A stretch of 64,000 nt of DNA, taken from assembly GCA_030145305.1 (NCBI GenBank), contig JAQYVX010000005.1, positions 124,001-188,000 on the forward strand. The letters run 5' to 3'. The position numbers and the translations under genes are program-made. The notes under the pieces were generated by a model that was not told the DNA's origin, ran no database searches, and saw only the letters and a program-made list of their open reading frames with translations. Positions 16,727 to 25,681 of the stretch are shown here, one piece after another (within the stretch, counting starts at the first letter, position 1; every line of letters begins with the position of its first letter). The stretch is from Halarcobacter sp. (GTDB lineage: Bacteria; Campylobacterota; Campylobacteria; Campylobacterales; Arcobacteraceae).

Positions 16727-18172
16727 TTACTTTCTTTTTACAGCTTTTGCGTTTGGTAAATCAGTAATACTACCGTGGAAAATTTCAGCGGCCATACCAA
16801 CAGATTCATGTAAAGTTGGGTGAGCATGGATAGTTAATCCAATATCTTCAGCATCACAATCCATTTCTAAGGCTAATGAAATTTCTCCAAGAAGTTCTCC
16901 TGAATTATCTCCAACTATAGCCCCACCAATTAATTGATGAGTATCTTTATCAAAAATAAGTTTCGTAAGTCCAGCTCCTGCAACATCAGATGCAATAGCA
17001 CGTCCTGAAGCTGACCAAGGGAAAGATGCAACTTCATAGTTAATACCAGCTTCTTTTGCTTCAATTTCACTCATACCAGCAGTTGAAATTTCAGGGAAAG
17101 TATATGCAATACCTGGAATTTGTTTTGGCTCAAAGAATACTTTATGTCCAGCAATTACTTCAGCAGCAACATGACCTTCATGCACAGCCTTATGAGCTAA
17201 CATTGGACCTGCTATTATATCACCAATAGCAAAAATATGAGGTACATTAGTTCTTAATTGATTATCTGTAGCAATCATACCCTTATCATTTACTTTTACA
17301 CCTGTATTTTCAAGTCCAATTTTTAGACCATTTGGAGTTCTTCCCATAGCAACAAGAACAGCATCATACATTTGAGGTTCGCTAGGTGCATTATCACCTT
17401 TAAACTCAACATAAATACCCTCTTCTTTAGGAATGATTGCTTGAGTTTGAGTTTTAAACATAAAGTTAAATCTCTTCTCATTTGCTTTTGTATATACTTT
17501 TACAATATCTTTATCAGTTCCTGTCATTAATTGAGGACCACGTACTACAACATCAACTTTTGAACCAAGTTTTTCATAAACAGTACCCATTTCAAGTCCA
17601 ATAATTCCACCACCCATTACAAGTAATCTTTTTGGAACTTCTTTAACTTCTAAGGCATTTGTTGAATCCCAAATTCTTGGATCTTCATGAGGAATAAATC
17701 CCATTTTAGAACTTTGGCTTCCTGCTGCTATGATACAATTATCAAAAGTAACTTTTGTTTGCTCACCTTCTTTATCTGTATGTTCAACCATTACAGAATG
17801 ATCATCAATAAAGTTAGCTACACCTTGAATTACTTTAATTTTTCTCATCTTAGCCATTGCGCCTAAACCATCAGTAAGTTTTTTAACAACTCCTGATTTA
17901 TAAGCTGCAACACCTGGTAAATCAATCTCAGGTTTAGCAAATTTTACACCTGCATGTTCAACATGTTCAGCTTCTTCAATAACTTTTGCAACATGAAGTA
18001 ATGCTTTTGAAGGAATACATCCTACATTTAAACAAACTCCACCTAAAGTTGGATGTCTTTCAACTAAAACTGTATCTAAACCTAAATCTGCACATCTAAA
18101 AGCAGCAGAATACCCACCAGGTCCTGCTCCTATTACTAATACTTGTCCTTTTACTTCATTCATCATAGACAC
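16727..18172 (-). CDS. lpdA: Dihydrolipoamide dehydrogenase (PDH E3)
   Basis: 481 residues. FAD-binding GAGPGGYSAAF near 15, redox disulfide C47/C52 in GGVCLNVGCIPSK, NAD-binding GGGIIGLEMG near the middle, FAD contact FAIGDI, and the C-terminal catalytic HPTLHE. There is no N-terminal lipoyl domain. It re-oxidises the dihydrolipoyl arms of AceF with reduction of NAD+. The start is one base after the aceF stop, so it is the last PDH gene in the operon aceE-aceF-lpdA. Confidence 0.96.
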   Translation of the reverse strand: MSMMNEVKGQVLVIGAGPGGYSAAFRCADLGLDTVLVERHPTLGGVCLNVGCIPSKALLHVAKVIEEAEHVEHAGVKFAKPEIDLPGVAAYKSGVVKKLTDGLGAMAKMRKIKVIQGVANFIDDHSVMVEHTDKEGEQTKVTFDNCIIAAGSQSSKMGFIPHEDPRIWDSTNALEVKEVPKRLLVMGGGIIGLEMGTVYEKLGSKVDVVVRGPQLMTGTDKDIVKVYTKANEKRFNFMFKTQTQAIIPKEEGIYVEFKGDNAPSEPQMYDAVLVAMGRTPNGLKIGLENTGVKVNDKGMIATDNQLRTNVPHIFAIGDIIAGPMLAHKAVHEGHVAAEVIAGHKVFFEPKQIPGIAYTFPEISTAGMSEIEAKEAGINYEVASFPWSASGRAIASDVAGAGLTKLIFDKDTHQLIGGAIVGDNSGELLGEISLALEMDCDAEDIGLTIHAHPTLHESVGMAAEIFHGSITDLPNAKAVKRK

Positions 18173-18173
18173 C

Positions 18174-19916
18174 TTATAAACTCAACAATCTAATGTCGCT
18201 TAAAAGCTTAGACAATGTTGTTGTAAATCTTGCACCATCAGCGCCATCTATTACTTTATGATCATAAGATAATGATAAAGGTAAAGTAAGTCTTGGAACA
18301 AAGTTCTCACCATCCCAAACAGGCTTCATAGTAGATTTTGATAAACCTAAAATAGCAACTTCAGGAGCATTGATAATTGGAGTGAAATAAGTTCCACCAA
18401 TTCCACCTAAAGAAGAAATAGTAAATGAAGCACCTTGCATATCAGTTGCTTTTAATTTCCCATCTCTTGCTTTTTGTGAAATCTCAGCCATTTCAATAGC
18501 AATTTGTTTGAAACCTTTTTTATCAACATCTTTTATAACTGGAACTACTAATCCATTTGGCGTATCAACAGCAATTGCAATATGGAAGTATTTCTTCATC
18601 ACAAGGCTTTGACCATCAGGAGTTAAAGATGCATTAAACTTAGGATGTAAAGCTAAGGCCTTTGCAACAGCTTTTACTACAAATACTAAAGGAGATAATT
18701 TAAAGCCATCTGCTATAGCATTTTGTTCTTTTCTAAAGTTTTCCATCTCCGTAATATCACACTCATCAAATTGAGTTACGTGTGGCATTGATACCCAGTT
18801 TCTATGTAATGTTGGTCCTGAGATTTTTTGGATTCTTGATAATTCAATCGTTTCAATTTCACCAAATTTTGAGAAATCAACCTCTTTTAACTCAGGGAAA
18901 TTAAATCCTAAGCCTGTACCACCAGCTTTTACTGCTGGTTTATTTAGTTGCTCTTTAACATAATCTCTAACATCTTGTTTAACAATTCTATTTTTTCTAC
19001 CTGTTCCTTTTACAAAACTTAAATCAACGCCAATCTCACGTGCAAGTCTTCTAATTGATGGAGAAGCATATACTTTTGTAGATTTTTCTGTTAAAACTGC
19101 TGTTGATTCAGTAGAACTAGTAGCTGCAACTGCTTGAATAGTTGTAGGTGCTTTTTCTTCTACTTTTTCTTCTTTTTTTGCAGAGTTTACACTTGCTGTT
19201 GGAACTTTACTTTCCATTACAACTGTTCTAATCATTTTTGCAATTAAATCACCGGAATTAACTTTAGCTCCAGCTTCTACAAGTATTTCTAAAATTTCTC
19301 CTGCAAATGGTGCAGGAACGTCCATAGAAGCTTTTTCTGTTTCTAAAGTAATTAAACCTTCATCAAACTCAACAGTATCACCAACGCTTACCATGACATC
19401 AATTAAATCAACATCTTTATCCCCACCTAAATCTGGAATAAATACTTCTTCAACTACAGAACAAATTGTTTGTTCATTTACAAATTGACAAGAAACTTGT
19501 GCTCCTGAAGCTGAAATTGCTTGAAGTTCTTTTTCTGCTGATTTTAAATCCATTGGAGCAGATGAAGCTGAAGAATCATTTGTTTCTTCTACTTCATTTG
19601 TTTCTTTTTCTGAAGGACTTGTTGTTTTTTCTTCTGTTTGTTTAGTATCTTCTACTTCCGTAGAAGAGTCTTCACCTTGAAGTTCAATTCTTGCAATTAA
19701 ATCGCCAGAATTAACTTTTGCTCCAACTTCAAGTAAAATCTCTTTTACTACTCCTGCATGAGTTGTTGGAACATCCATTGATGCTTTTTCAGTTTCTAAA
19801 GTAATTAAACCATCTTCAACTTCAACAACATCACCAACACTAACCATAACTTCAATTAAATCAACGTCAGTATCTCCTCCTAAATCTGGAATAAAAATAT
19901 CTTGAATAGTACTCAT
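18174..19916 (-). CDS. aceF: Pyruvate dehydrogenase E2, dihydrolipoyl acetyltransferase
   Basis: 580 residues. Two lipoyl domains carry the modified lysines K44 and K195, each in ETEKASMDVP; a long flexible linker follows each. The peripheral-subunit-binding domain is near 284-320 (ASPSIRRLAREIG), and the catalytic domain ends with the active-site YDHKVIDGADG near 545. The segment between the lipoyl domains (about 125-155) is not a plain Ala/Pro linker but a predicted folded stretch with two cysteines (VSCQF and TICSV), which is unusual. It transfers acetyl groups from E1 to CoA. It lies 10 bases downstream of aceE. Confidence 0.96.
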   Translation of the reverse strand: MSTIQDIFIPDLGGDTDVDLIEVMVSVGDVVEVEDGLITLETEKASMDVPTTHAGVVKEILLEVGAKVNSGDLIARIELQGEDSSTEVEDTKQTEEKTTSPSEKETNEVEETNDSSASSAPMDLKSAEKELQAISASGAQVSCQFVNEQTICSVVEEVFIPDLGGDKDVDLIDVMVSVGDTVEFDEGLITLETEKASMDVPAPFAGEILEILVEAGAKVNSGDLIAKMIRTVVMESKVPTASVNSAKKEEKVEEKAPTTIQAVAATSSTESTAVLTEKSTKVYASPSIRRLAREIGVDLSFVKGTGRKNRIVKQDVRDYVKEQLNKPAVKAGGTGLGFNFPELKEVDFSKFGEIETIELSRIQKISGPTLHRNWVSMPHVTQFDECDITEMENFRKEQNAIADGFKLSPLVFVVKAVAKALALHPKFNASLTPDGQSLVMKKYFHIAIAVDTPNGLVVPVIKDVDKKGFKQIAIEMAEISQKARDGKLKATDMQGASFTISSLGGIGGTYFTPIINAPEVAILGLSKSTMKPVWDGENFVPRLTLPLSLSYDHKVIDGADGARFTTTLSKLLSDIRLLSL

Positions 19917-19926
19917 CCTTTACTCC

Positions 19927-22599
19927 TTAGGCTTTTAATGGATTGATTTTTTCTGGATCAATATTATATTTTTTCATTGCATCAAGTAAAACAGCTTTTT
20001 CAATTTTACCTTTTTTAGCTAATTGAGCTAAAGTAGTAAATACAACGAAATCAGTATCAACTTCAAAGAATGATCTTAAGTTTGCTCTAGAATCAGATCG
20101 TCCAAAACCATCAGTTCCTAGTGCTTTAAATGAACCACTTACAAAAGGAGCTAATTGCTCAGAATATGATTTCATATAATCAGTTGTTGAGATAATAATA
20201 TTTTCATTATCTTCCCCTAGAGCTTGATCAATATATGGAACTTTATCTTCTTCATTTACATGTAATAAGTTATATCTTTCTACATCTTGTGCTTCTCTTG
20301 TTAATTCATTATATGAAGTAACAGAATAAAGCTCAGAAGCGATTCCATATTCACTTGCTAGTACTTCAGAAGCTACTCTTACTTGTTCTAAAATTGAACC
20401 AGAACCTAATAGTTTTACTTTAAAGTCATTTTTAGCTTCTACATCTTTTAATTTATAAATACCTTTTAAGATACCCTCTTCTACATTTTCAGGCATTGCA
20501 GGTTGTTTATAATTTTCATTTAATGTTGTAAGATAGAAATATACATCTTCTTGTTTCTCACCATACATTCTATCAATTCCATTTTGAACAATAACAGCAA
20601 CTTCATAACCATATGTAGGGTCATAAGTAACACAATTTGGAATTGTATTTGCAATTATATGAGAATGTCCATCTTCATGTTGTAAACCTTCTCCATTTAA
20701 TGTAGTTCTACCTGAAGTTCCTCCAACTAAGAAACCTCTAGCCATTTGGTCTCCCGCAGCCCAACAAATATCACCTGTTCTTTGGAATCCAAACATTGAA
20801 TAGAAAATATAAAATGGAATCATAGGACAATCATTAACTGAATAAGAAGTTGCAGCTGCAACCCAAGAACCCATAGCTCCTAATTCATTAATACCTTCTT
20901 GAAGTACTTGACCTTTTTTATCTTCTTTATAATAAGCTACTTGATCTTTATCTTGTGGAATATATTTTTGACCTTCAGAAGAATAAATACCTAATTGTCT
21001 AAACATACCTTCCATTCCGAAAGTTCTTGCTTCATCAGGAACAATTGGAACAATTTTTTTACCGATTTCTTTATCTTTTACTAAGATATTTAATACTCTA
21101 ACAAACGCCATAGTAGTAGAAATTTCTCTATCACCACTTCCTTTTAAAACTGCATCAAATTTATCTAAAGTTGGAATATTTAAAGCTGTTGAAAATTTTG
21201 CTCTTCTTTGAGGAACAAAACCACCAAGTTCAGCTCTTCTTTCTTTCATATATTTCATTTCAGCAGAATCTTCATCTGGGATATAGTATTTTAAGTTATC
21301 AACATCTTCATCTGAAATAGGAATTTCAAATCTATCTCTAAATTGTCTTAATACTGATGTATCAACTTTTTTAACACCATGAGCAATATTTTTACCTTCA
21401 GCAGCTGCTCCCATTCCATAACCTTTAACAGTTTTTGCTAAAATAACAGATGGTTTACCTTTAGTATCTTGTGCTTTTTTGTATGCTGTATATACTTTAA
21501 TTGGATCATGACCACCTCTGTTTAATCTCCAGATTTCATCATCGCTCATATTTTCAACTAGTTTTGCAGTTTCAGGATGTTTATTAAAGAAATTCTCTCT
21601 TGTGTAAGCTCCACCTTTTTGTTTAAAGTTTTGGTACTCACCATCAACAGTCTCTTCCATTAATTGTTTTAACTTACCTGTTTTATCTTTATCTAATAAA
21701 GCATCCCAATGTCTACCCCAAACAACTTTAATAACTTCCCAACCATTTCCTCTGAAGTTACTTTCTAGTTCTTGAATTATTTTACCATTTCCACGAACAG
21801 GTCCGTCTAATCTTTGTAAGTTACAGTTTATAACAAATACTAAGTTATCTAAACCTTCACGTCCAGCAAGTCCAATTGCACCTAAAGACTCAGGCTCATC
21901 ACACTCACCATCACCCATGTAACAATATACTTTTTGATTACTACAGTCTTTTATTCCTCTATCTGTAAGATATTTTAAAAATCTTGCTTGATAAATTGCT
22001 TGAATTGGTCCAAGTCCCATTGATACAGTCGGAAACTGCCAATAGTTTGGCATAAGTTTAGGATGAGGATAAGAAGAAAGACCATCTTTAAATGCTTCTT
22101 GTCTAAAGTTATCCATTTGCTCTTCGCTTAATCGCCCTTCAATAAAAGATCTTGCATAAATACCTGGAGAAATATGACCTTGGAAAAATACTAAGTCTCC
22201 CCCATCTTTTTCATTTGGTGCTTTAAAGAAGTGATTAAAACCAACATCATATAATGTAGCTGAAGATTGAAATGAAGCAATATGACCACCAAGTTCTAAG
22301 TTTTTCTTAGAAGCTCTTAAAACCATTGCTTGGGCATTCCATCTAACAATAGATTTGATTTTTCTTTCTAAATCTCTGTTTCCTGGCATTTTTGGTTCTT
22401 GATTAACAGGAATTGTATTTAAATATGCAGTATTAGCACTATGCGGAATATCAGCACCATTTCTTCTAGCATTATCTATTAACTTTTCCAATAAGTAATG
22501 CGCACGCTCTGAACCTTCTTCTTTAATTACAACTTCTAAAGCGTCCATCCATTCTTGGGTTTCAACTGGATCGACATCATTTAAGTTTAAATCTGACAT
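19927..22599 (-). CDS. aceE: Pyruvate dehydrogenase E1, homodimeric type
   Basis: 890 residues, the usual length of the single-chain AceE found in proteobacteria. Visible family marks include the thiamine-diphosphate motif starting GDGECDEPES, FQGHISPGIYARSF near the N-terminus, NGEGLQHEDGHSH in the second half and GFGRSDSR near the C-terminus. It decarboxylates pyruvate and acetylates the lipoyl arm of AceF. The start is supported by an AAGGAAG ribosome site. It is the first gene of the PDH operon, and the 303-base upstream region holds operator-like palindromes. It is divergent from lipoylation genes. Confidence 0.96.
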   Translation of the reverse strand: MSDLNLNDVDPVETQEWMDALEVVIKEEGSERAHYLLEKLIDNARRNGADIPHSANTAYLNTIPVNQEPKMPGNRDLERKIKSIVRWNAQAMVLRASKKNLELGGHIASFQSSATLYDVGFNHFFKAPNEKDGGDLVFFQGHISPGIYARSFIEGRLSEEQMDNFRQEAFKDGLSSYPHPKLMPNYWQFPTVSMGLGPIQAIYQARFLKYLTDRGIKDCSNQKVYCYMGDGECDEPESLGAIGLAGREGLDNLVFVINCNLQRLDGPVRGNGKIIQELESNFRGNGWEVIKVVWGRHWDALLDKDKTGKLKQLMEETVDGEYQNFKQKGGAYTRENFFNKHPETAKLVENMSDDEIWRLNRGGHDPIKVYTAYKKAQDTKGKPSVILAKTVKGYGMGAAAEGKNIAHGVKKVDTSVLRQFRDRFEIPISDEDVDNLKYYIPDEDSAEMKYMKERRAELGGFVPQRRAKFSTALNIPTLDKFDAVLKGSGDREISTTMAFVRVLNILVKDKEIGKKIVPIVPDEARTFGMEGMFRQLGIYSSEGQKYIPQDKDQVAYYKEDKKGQVLQEGINELGAMGSWVAAATSYSVNDCPMIPFYIFYSMFGFQRTGDICWAAGDQMARGFLVGGTSGRTTLNGEGLQHEDGHSHIIANTIPNCVTYDPTYGYEVAVIVQNGIDRMYGEKQEDVYFYLTTLNENYKQPAMPENVEEGILKGIYKLKDVEAKNDFKVKLLGSGSILEQVRVASEVLASEYGIASELYSVTSYNELTREAQDVERYNLLHVNEEDKVPYIDQALGEDNENIIISTTDYMKSYSEQLAPFVSGSFKALGTDGFGRSDSRANLRSFFEVDTDFVVFTTLAQLAKKGKIEKAVLLDAMKKYNIDPEKINPLKA

Positions 22600-22902
22600 T
22601 TATTCTTCCTTGTAAATTTTTTCATTCATTTTGCAAATTATTACATTCATTTCTAATGAACATATGTTCACTATGTAGAAATCGTATACCTATTCGCACG
22701 ACTTCGTCGAATTGTGAGCATATGATACTTTCTTATTCTTAATTTATTTTTAATTAGAATACGCTAACTTATTATTTTAAGTTTACTTGTATACAAATGA
22801 AATTATAATGAAAAAAAGCGTATTATTTTATACTTTTTTTCTTTATTTATTTCTAAAGAATTATAAGTAATTTTAATATTATTAAATGGAAAACATAAAA
22901 AA
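22600..22902. promoter_or_regulatory. Divergent aceE / lipM intergenic region with operator-like palindromes
   Basis: 303 bases without a gene between two divergent operons that belong to the same pathway. It holds a perfect 14-base palindrome TGAACATATGTTCA at 22657-22670, a partial copy TGAGCATATGATAC at 22715-22728, and between them a hairpin with arms ATTCG (22692-22696) and CGAAT (22708-22712). The part nearest lipM is nearly pure AT and holds no further element I can support. These sites could bind one regulator controlling both operons. Confidence 0.5.
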
Positions 22903-23661
22903 ATGATAGAAGAAAAATCTATATTTAGAGTTATAAAAAACGATAAGAATAATGCAAAAAATAACATGGCAATTGATGAAGCACTTTTCTCATGTTTCAA
23001 AGAAAATGACAAGCCTATTTTAAGAGTTTATAATTGGACACAATCCTTTACTGTTGGTGTTTCTCAAGACTTTAAGGATTATTCTTCAAATGAAGAGACT
23101 AAAGACTTCAAAGATGATTATGCAAAAAGAATAACAGGTGGTGGAGTTTTATTTCATGGACATGACTTGTCGTATTCTTTAGTTATTCCAAGTCATTTAT
23201 TAGGAGAGTCAAATATAAAAAAATCTTATGAAAAAATATGTTCTTTTATATTGACTTTTTATAAGAACCTAGGATTAGATGCAAAATTTGCAAAAGATGA
23301 TGAAAATGTAATATTATCTAAAAATGAATATTGTCAAGTTGGTTTTGAAGCCTATGATATTTTAGTAAATAGTAAAAAAATAGGTGGAAATGCACAAAAG
23401 AGAACAAGAAAACTCATTTTTCAACATGGTTCTATACCATTAAAAAGTAAAAAAAGTGTAGATAATAGTCTAATTTATGATAAAAAAATTGGTTATACCT
23501 TAGAAGATTTTAATATAAATATTGATTTTGAAGAAGCAAAAATAAAATTAATTGAATCGTTTTATGAGACATTTAATGTTGATTTAATTTACTCTTCATT
23601 AACAACAGAAGAAAATGAAAAAAAGAATAAATTATTAAAGGATAAATATGACTACAAATGA
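22903..23661 (+). CDS. lipM: LipM-like octanoyltransferase / lipoate-protein ligase family
   Basis: 252 residues of the biotin/lipoate A/B ligase fold. RITGGGVLFHGHDLSYS at 76-92 matches the substrate-binding loop, and KKIGGNAQKR at 158-167 carries the conserved lysine. C144 in EYCQVGFEAYDI lies where LipM-type octanoyltransferases hold their acyl-cysteine; LplA ligases do not require this residue. I therefore favour octanoyl transfer from acyl carrier protein, the first step of lipoate synthesis, over salvage. The gene overlaps lipA by 14 bases, which fits. A salvage ligase role cannot be excluded. Confidence 0.75.
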   Translation: MIEEKSIFRVIKNDKNNAKNNMAIDEALFSCFKENDKPILRVYNWTQSFTVGVSQDFKDYSSNEETKDFKDDYAKRITGGGVLFHGHDLSYSLVIPSHLLGESNIKKSYEKICSFILTFYKNLGLDAKFAKDDENVILSKNEYCQVGFEAYDILVNSKKIGGNAQKRTRKLIFQHGSIPLKSKKSVDNSLIYDKKIGYTLEDFNINIDFEEAKIKLIESFYETFNVDLIYSSLTTEENEKKNKLLKDKYDYK

Positions 23662-24541
23662 AACAAAGGTTTCAACTAAAGTGCAATTTAAAAAGCCAGT
23701 TTGGTTAAGAAAAAAGTTAATCCCAAATGCTCAAAAAGAGATGGAAGATTTATTGGGAGAACATGGCTTACATACAATTTGTCAAGAAGCAAAATGTCCG
23801 AATATCTCAGAGTGTTATGCAAAGAAAAATGCTACATTTTTAATTTTAGGAAATATTTGTACAAGAAGATGTTCTTACTGTAACGTGCTTACAGGTCTTC
23901 CAACGGAAGTTGATTTAACAGAAGTTGAAAAAGTAACTGATTCAGTAAAAAGATTAGGTTTAAAATTTGTTGTAATTACAAGCCCGGCTAGAGATGATTT
24001 AAAAGATGGTGGAGCTGATCAGTTTTATAGAGTTACTCAAAATATTTTAAAAGAGTCTCCAGGAACTCAAGTTGAGATTTTAATTCCAGATTTCAAAGCA
24101 AAAGAAGAATCTTTACAAAAAGTAATTGATAGTGGCGCTGTTATAATTGGGCACAATGTAGAAACTGTTCCCTCACTATACAAAGTTAGAAAAAATGCAA
24201 CTTATCAAAGATCTATTGATGTTTTAAAAAGACTAAAAGAGCTTGGTGGCGATAAAATTAAAACAAAATCAGCTTTAATGGTAGGACTTGGAGAAACAGA
24301 AGAAGAAATGGTTCAAGTATTTAAAGACTTGATAGAAGTTGGATGTAAATTTTTGAGTATTGGTCAATATTTAGCTCCATCAGGAGATTATGCTGAAGTA
24401 AAAGAGTTTGTTAAACCTGAACAATTTGATAGATATAAAAAAATTGCATTAGATTTAGGATTTGAATTTGTTCATTCAACGCCATATGCAAGAAGTTCAT
24501 ATATGGCTCATGAATATTTAGCTAATCAAAAAACAGATTAA
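23648..24541 (+). CDS. lipA: Lipoyl synthase (radical SAM)
   Basis: 297 residues. The auxiliary iron-sulfur cluster cysteines are C45, C50 and C56 (CQEAKCPNISEC), and the radical-SAM cluster cysteines are C71, C75 and C78 (CTRRCSYC). The C-terminal RSSYMAHEYL carries the conserved serine that ligates the auxiliary cluster. It inserts two sulfur atoms into protein-bound octanoyl groups. Together with the coupled upstream gene it would lipoylate AceF encoded on the other strand. Confidence 0.96.
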   Translation: MTTNETKVSTKVQFKKPVWLRKKLIPNAQKEMEDLLGEHGLHTICQEAKCPNISECYAKKNATFLILGNICTRRCSYCNVLTGLPTEVDLTEVEKVTDSVKRLGLKFVVITSPARDDLKDGGADQFYRVTQNILKESPGTQVEILIPDFKAKEESLQKVIDSGAVIIGHNVETVPSLYKVRKNATYQRSIDVLKRLKELGGDKIKTKSALMVGLGETEEEMVQVFKDLIEVGCKFLSIGQYLAPSGDYAEVKEFVKPEQFDRYKKIALDLGFEFVHSTPYARSSYMAHEYLANQKTD

Positions 24542-24550
24542 TAGTTTAAA

Positions 24551-24587
24551 CTAAAAAGTCTAAGTAAAAAATTACTTAGACTTTTAG
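24551..24587. terminator. Bidirectional terminator between lipA and iclR
   Basis: A long inverted repeat with left arm 24551-24567 and right arm 24572-24587 (about 16 pairs with one bulge; core AAGTCTAAGTAA/TTACTTAGACTT), in the 57-base gap between convergent genes and flanked by A and T runs. Confidence 0.75.
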
Positions 24588-24598
24588 AAAATATCAAA

Positions 24599-25330
24599 TT
24601 ATAAATTACTACTATTAACTATTTGAAAAATCTTTTGTCCATAAAGATGCAAAGTTGTTTCATCTAATCTAATAGATAAACCTGAAATTCCTAAAGCTCC
24701 AACAAATTGATTTTTTTTATTAAAATAAGGAACAGCAACAGACTTTAAGCCAAATTCATGTTCTTCATTTCCAATAGCATAACCTCTTTCTTTTATTAAA
24801 GATATTTCTCTTAAAAGTTTGCCTTGACTCGTAATTGTATTATTTGTAAATTTTTTTAATTCTAAATTTTCAATATGAATATCACTATTAAAAGCTAAAA
24901 GTATTTTTCCAAAAGCATTTGAATGTAAAGGTGCCCTAGTTCCAATTGAATCCCTATTTTTTATTACTCTTGTCGAATTATCAACCTGATTTAAATTTAA
25001 AAAAGAGTTGTCATCAAGAATTCCAAAATATGAAGCTTCTTGTGTAAAATAAAAAATCTCATCTAAAAGAGTTTTTGTTTTTTCAATTAATTTTTCCCTA
25101 TCATCTTTTTTTACAATTTTTCTTGTTAAATCACTAAGTATTATATCTTTTGAATTTTCTTTATATTCTATAAATTCTGCTGTAATCAAAGTTTTTATGA
25201 GTCTTGACATTGTACTTTTATCTATATCAAGCTTTTGACATAATACATTAGCAGTTAAAGGTTTCTTAGAAATCATAATTTCTTTTAATATTTGTAAACC
25301 TTTTGTTAATGACTTATTTTGACTATACAC
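24599..25330 (-). CDS. IclR-family transcriptional regulator
   Basis: 243 residues. The N-terminal winged helix-turn-helix (about 5-62, DKSTMSRLIKTLITAEFIEY) is followed by the IclR effector domain with GTRAPLHSNAFGKILLAF, ERGYAIGNEEHEFGLKSVAVPYF and VGALGISG. IclR proteins usually control catabolism of carboxylic or aromatic acids and often act on divergent operons. Here it is divergent from the CoA-ester cluster at 25682-31447, with a 351-base gap containing an IclR-like palindrome, so regulation of that cluster is likely. The effector is unknown. Confidence 0.9.
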   Translation of the reverse strand: MYSQNKSLTKGLQILKEIMISKKPLTANVLCQKLDIDKSTMSRLIKTLITAEFIEYKENSKDIILSDLTRKIVKKDDREKLIEKTKTLLDEIFYFTQEASYFGILDDNSFLNLNQVDNSTRVIKNRDSIGTRAPLHSNAFGKILLAFNSDIHIENLELKKFTNNTITSQGKLLREISLIKERGYAIGNEEHEFGLKSVAVPYFNKKNQFVGALGISGLSIRLDETTLHLYGQKIFQIVNSSNL

Positions 25331-25681
25331 TAGTTATCTCTTTCTTTTTTTCTTAATTCTATCATTTTTTATTTAATAAAATGATTGCAAAATGTTACAC
25401 TTTAGCCTTTTTACAAAAGAATTAGAAAGAATTTAAAAAAAATTATTTTGATAATTAAGATTATAGAAAATTATTTTCTCAGTATGTGAAACTTGAAAAA
25501 ACAAACTCTCTTAAAGCCCTTTAATATAAGCTATACAGGCTTTATAAAAAATAACTTAATTTAAAAACTATATTTTTATCTTGTGTTTTAATTTATATTT
25601 TGTATGGATTAATTCTTTTATCAGAAACAAATCTGTGTAATTTTAAGAACAAAAATTCAATAAAATAAAGAGGAAAAGATA
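25331..25681. promoter_or_regulatory. Divergent iclR / CoA-ester operon control region
   Basis: 351 bases without a gene. It contains the IclR-like palindrome at 25465-25479 and a second inverted repeat TAAAGCC (25512-25518) / GGCTTTA (25538-25544). Beyond these it is AT-rich and I cannot place the -35/-10 boxes with confidence. The region ends in an AGAGGAAA ribosome site before the ATG at 25682. Confidence 0.5.
25465..25479. promoter_or_regulatory. Candidate IclR-type operator
   Basis: AGAAAATTATTTTCT is a perfect 7-1-7 palindrome. It resembles the E. coli IclR site TGGAAATNATTTCCA (10 of 14 defined positions match). It lies about 200 bases before the first gene of the operon and about 135 bases from the iclR start. 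Confidence 0.45.

Noticed and set aside
22657-22670. Palindrome GAACATATGTTC resembling the SOS (LexA/DinR) box of Gram-positive bacteria
   Set aside because: The core matches that box closely, but the flanking genes are pyruvate dehydrogenase and lipoate genes, and Campylobacterota generally lack LexA. I treat it as an operator of unknown regulator.
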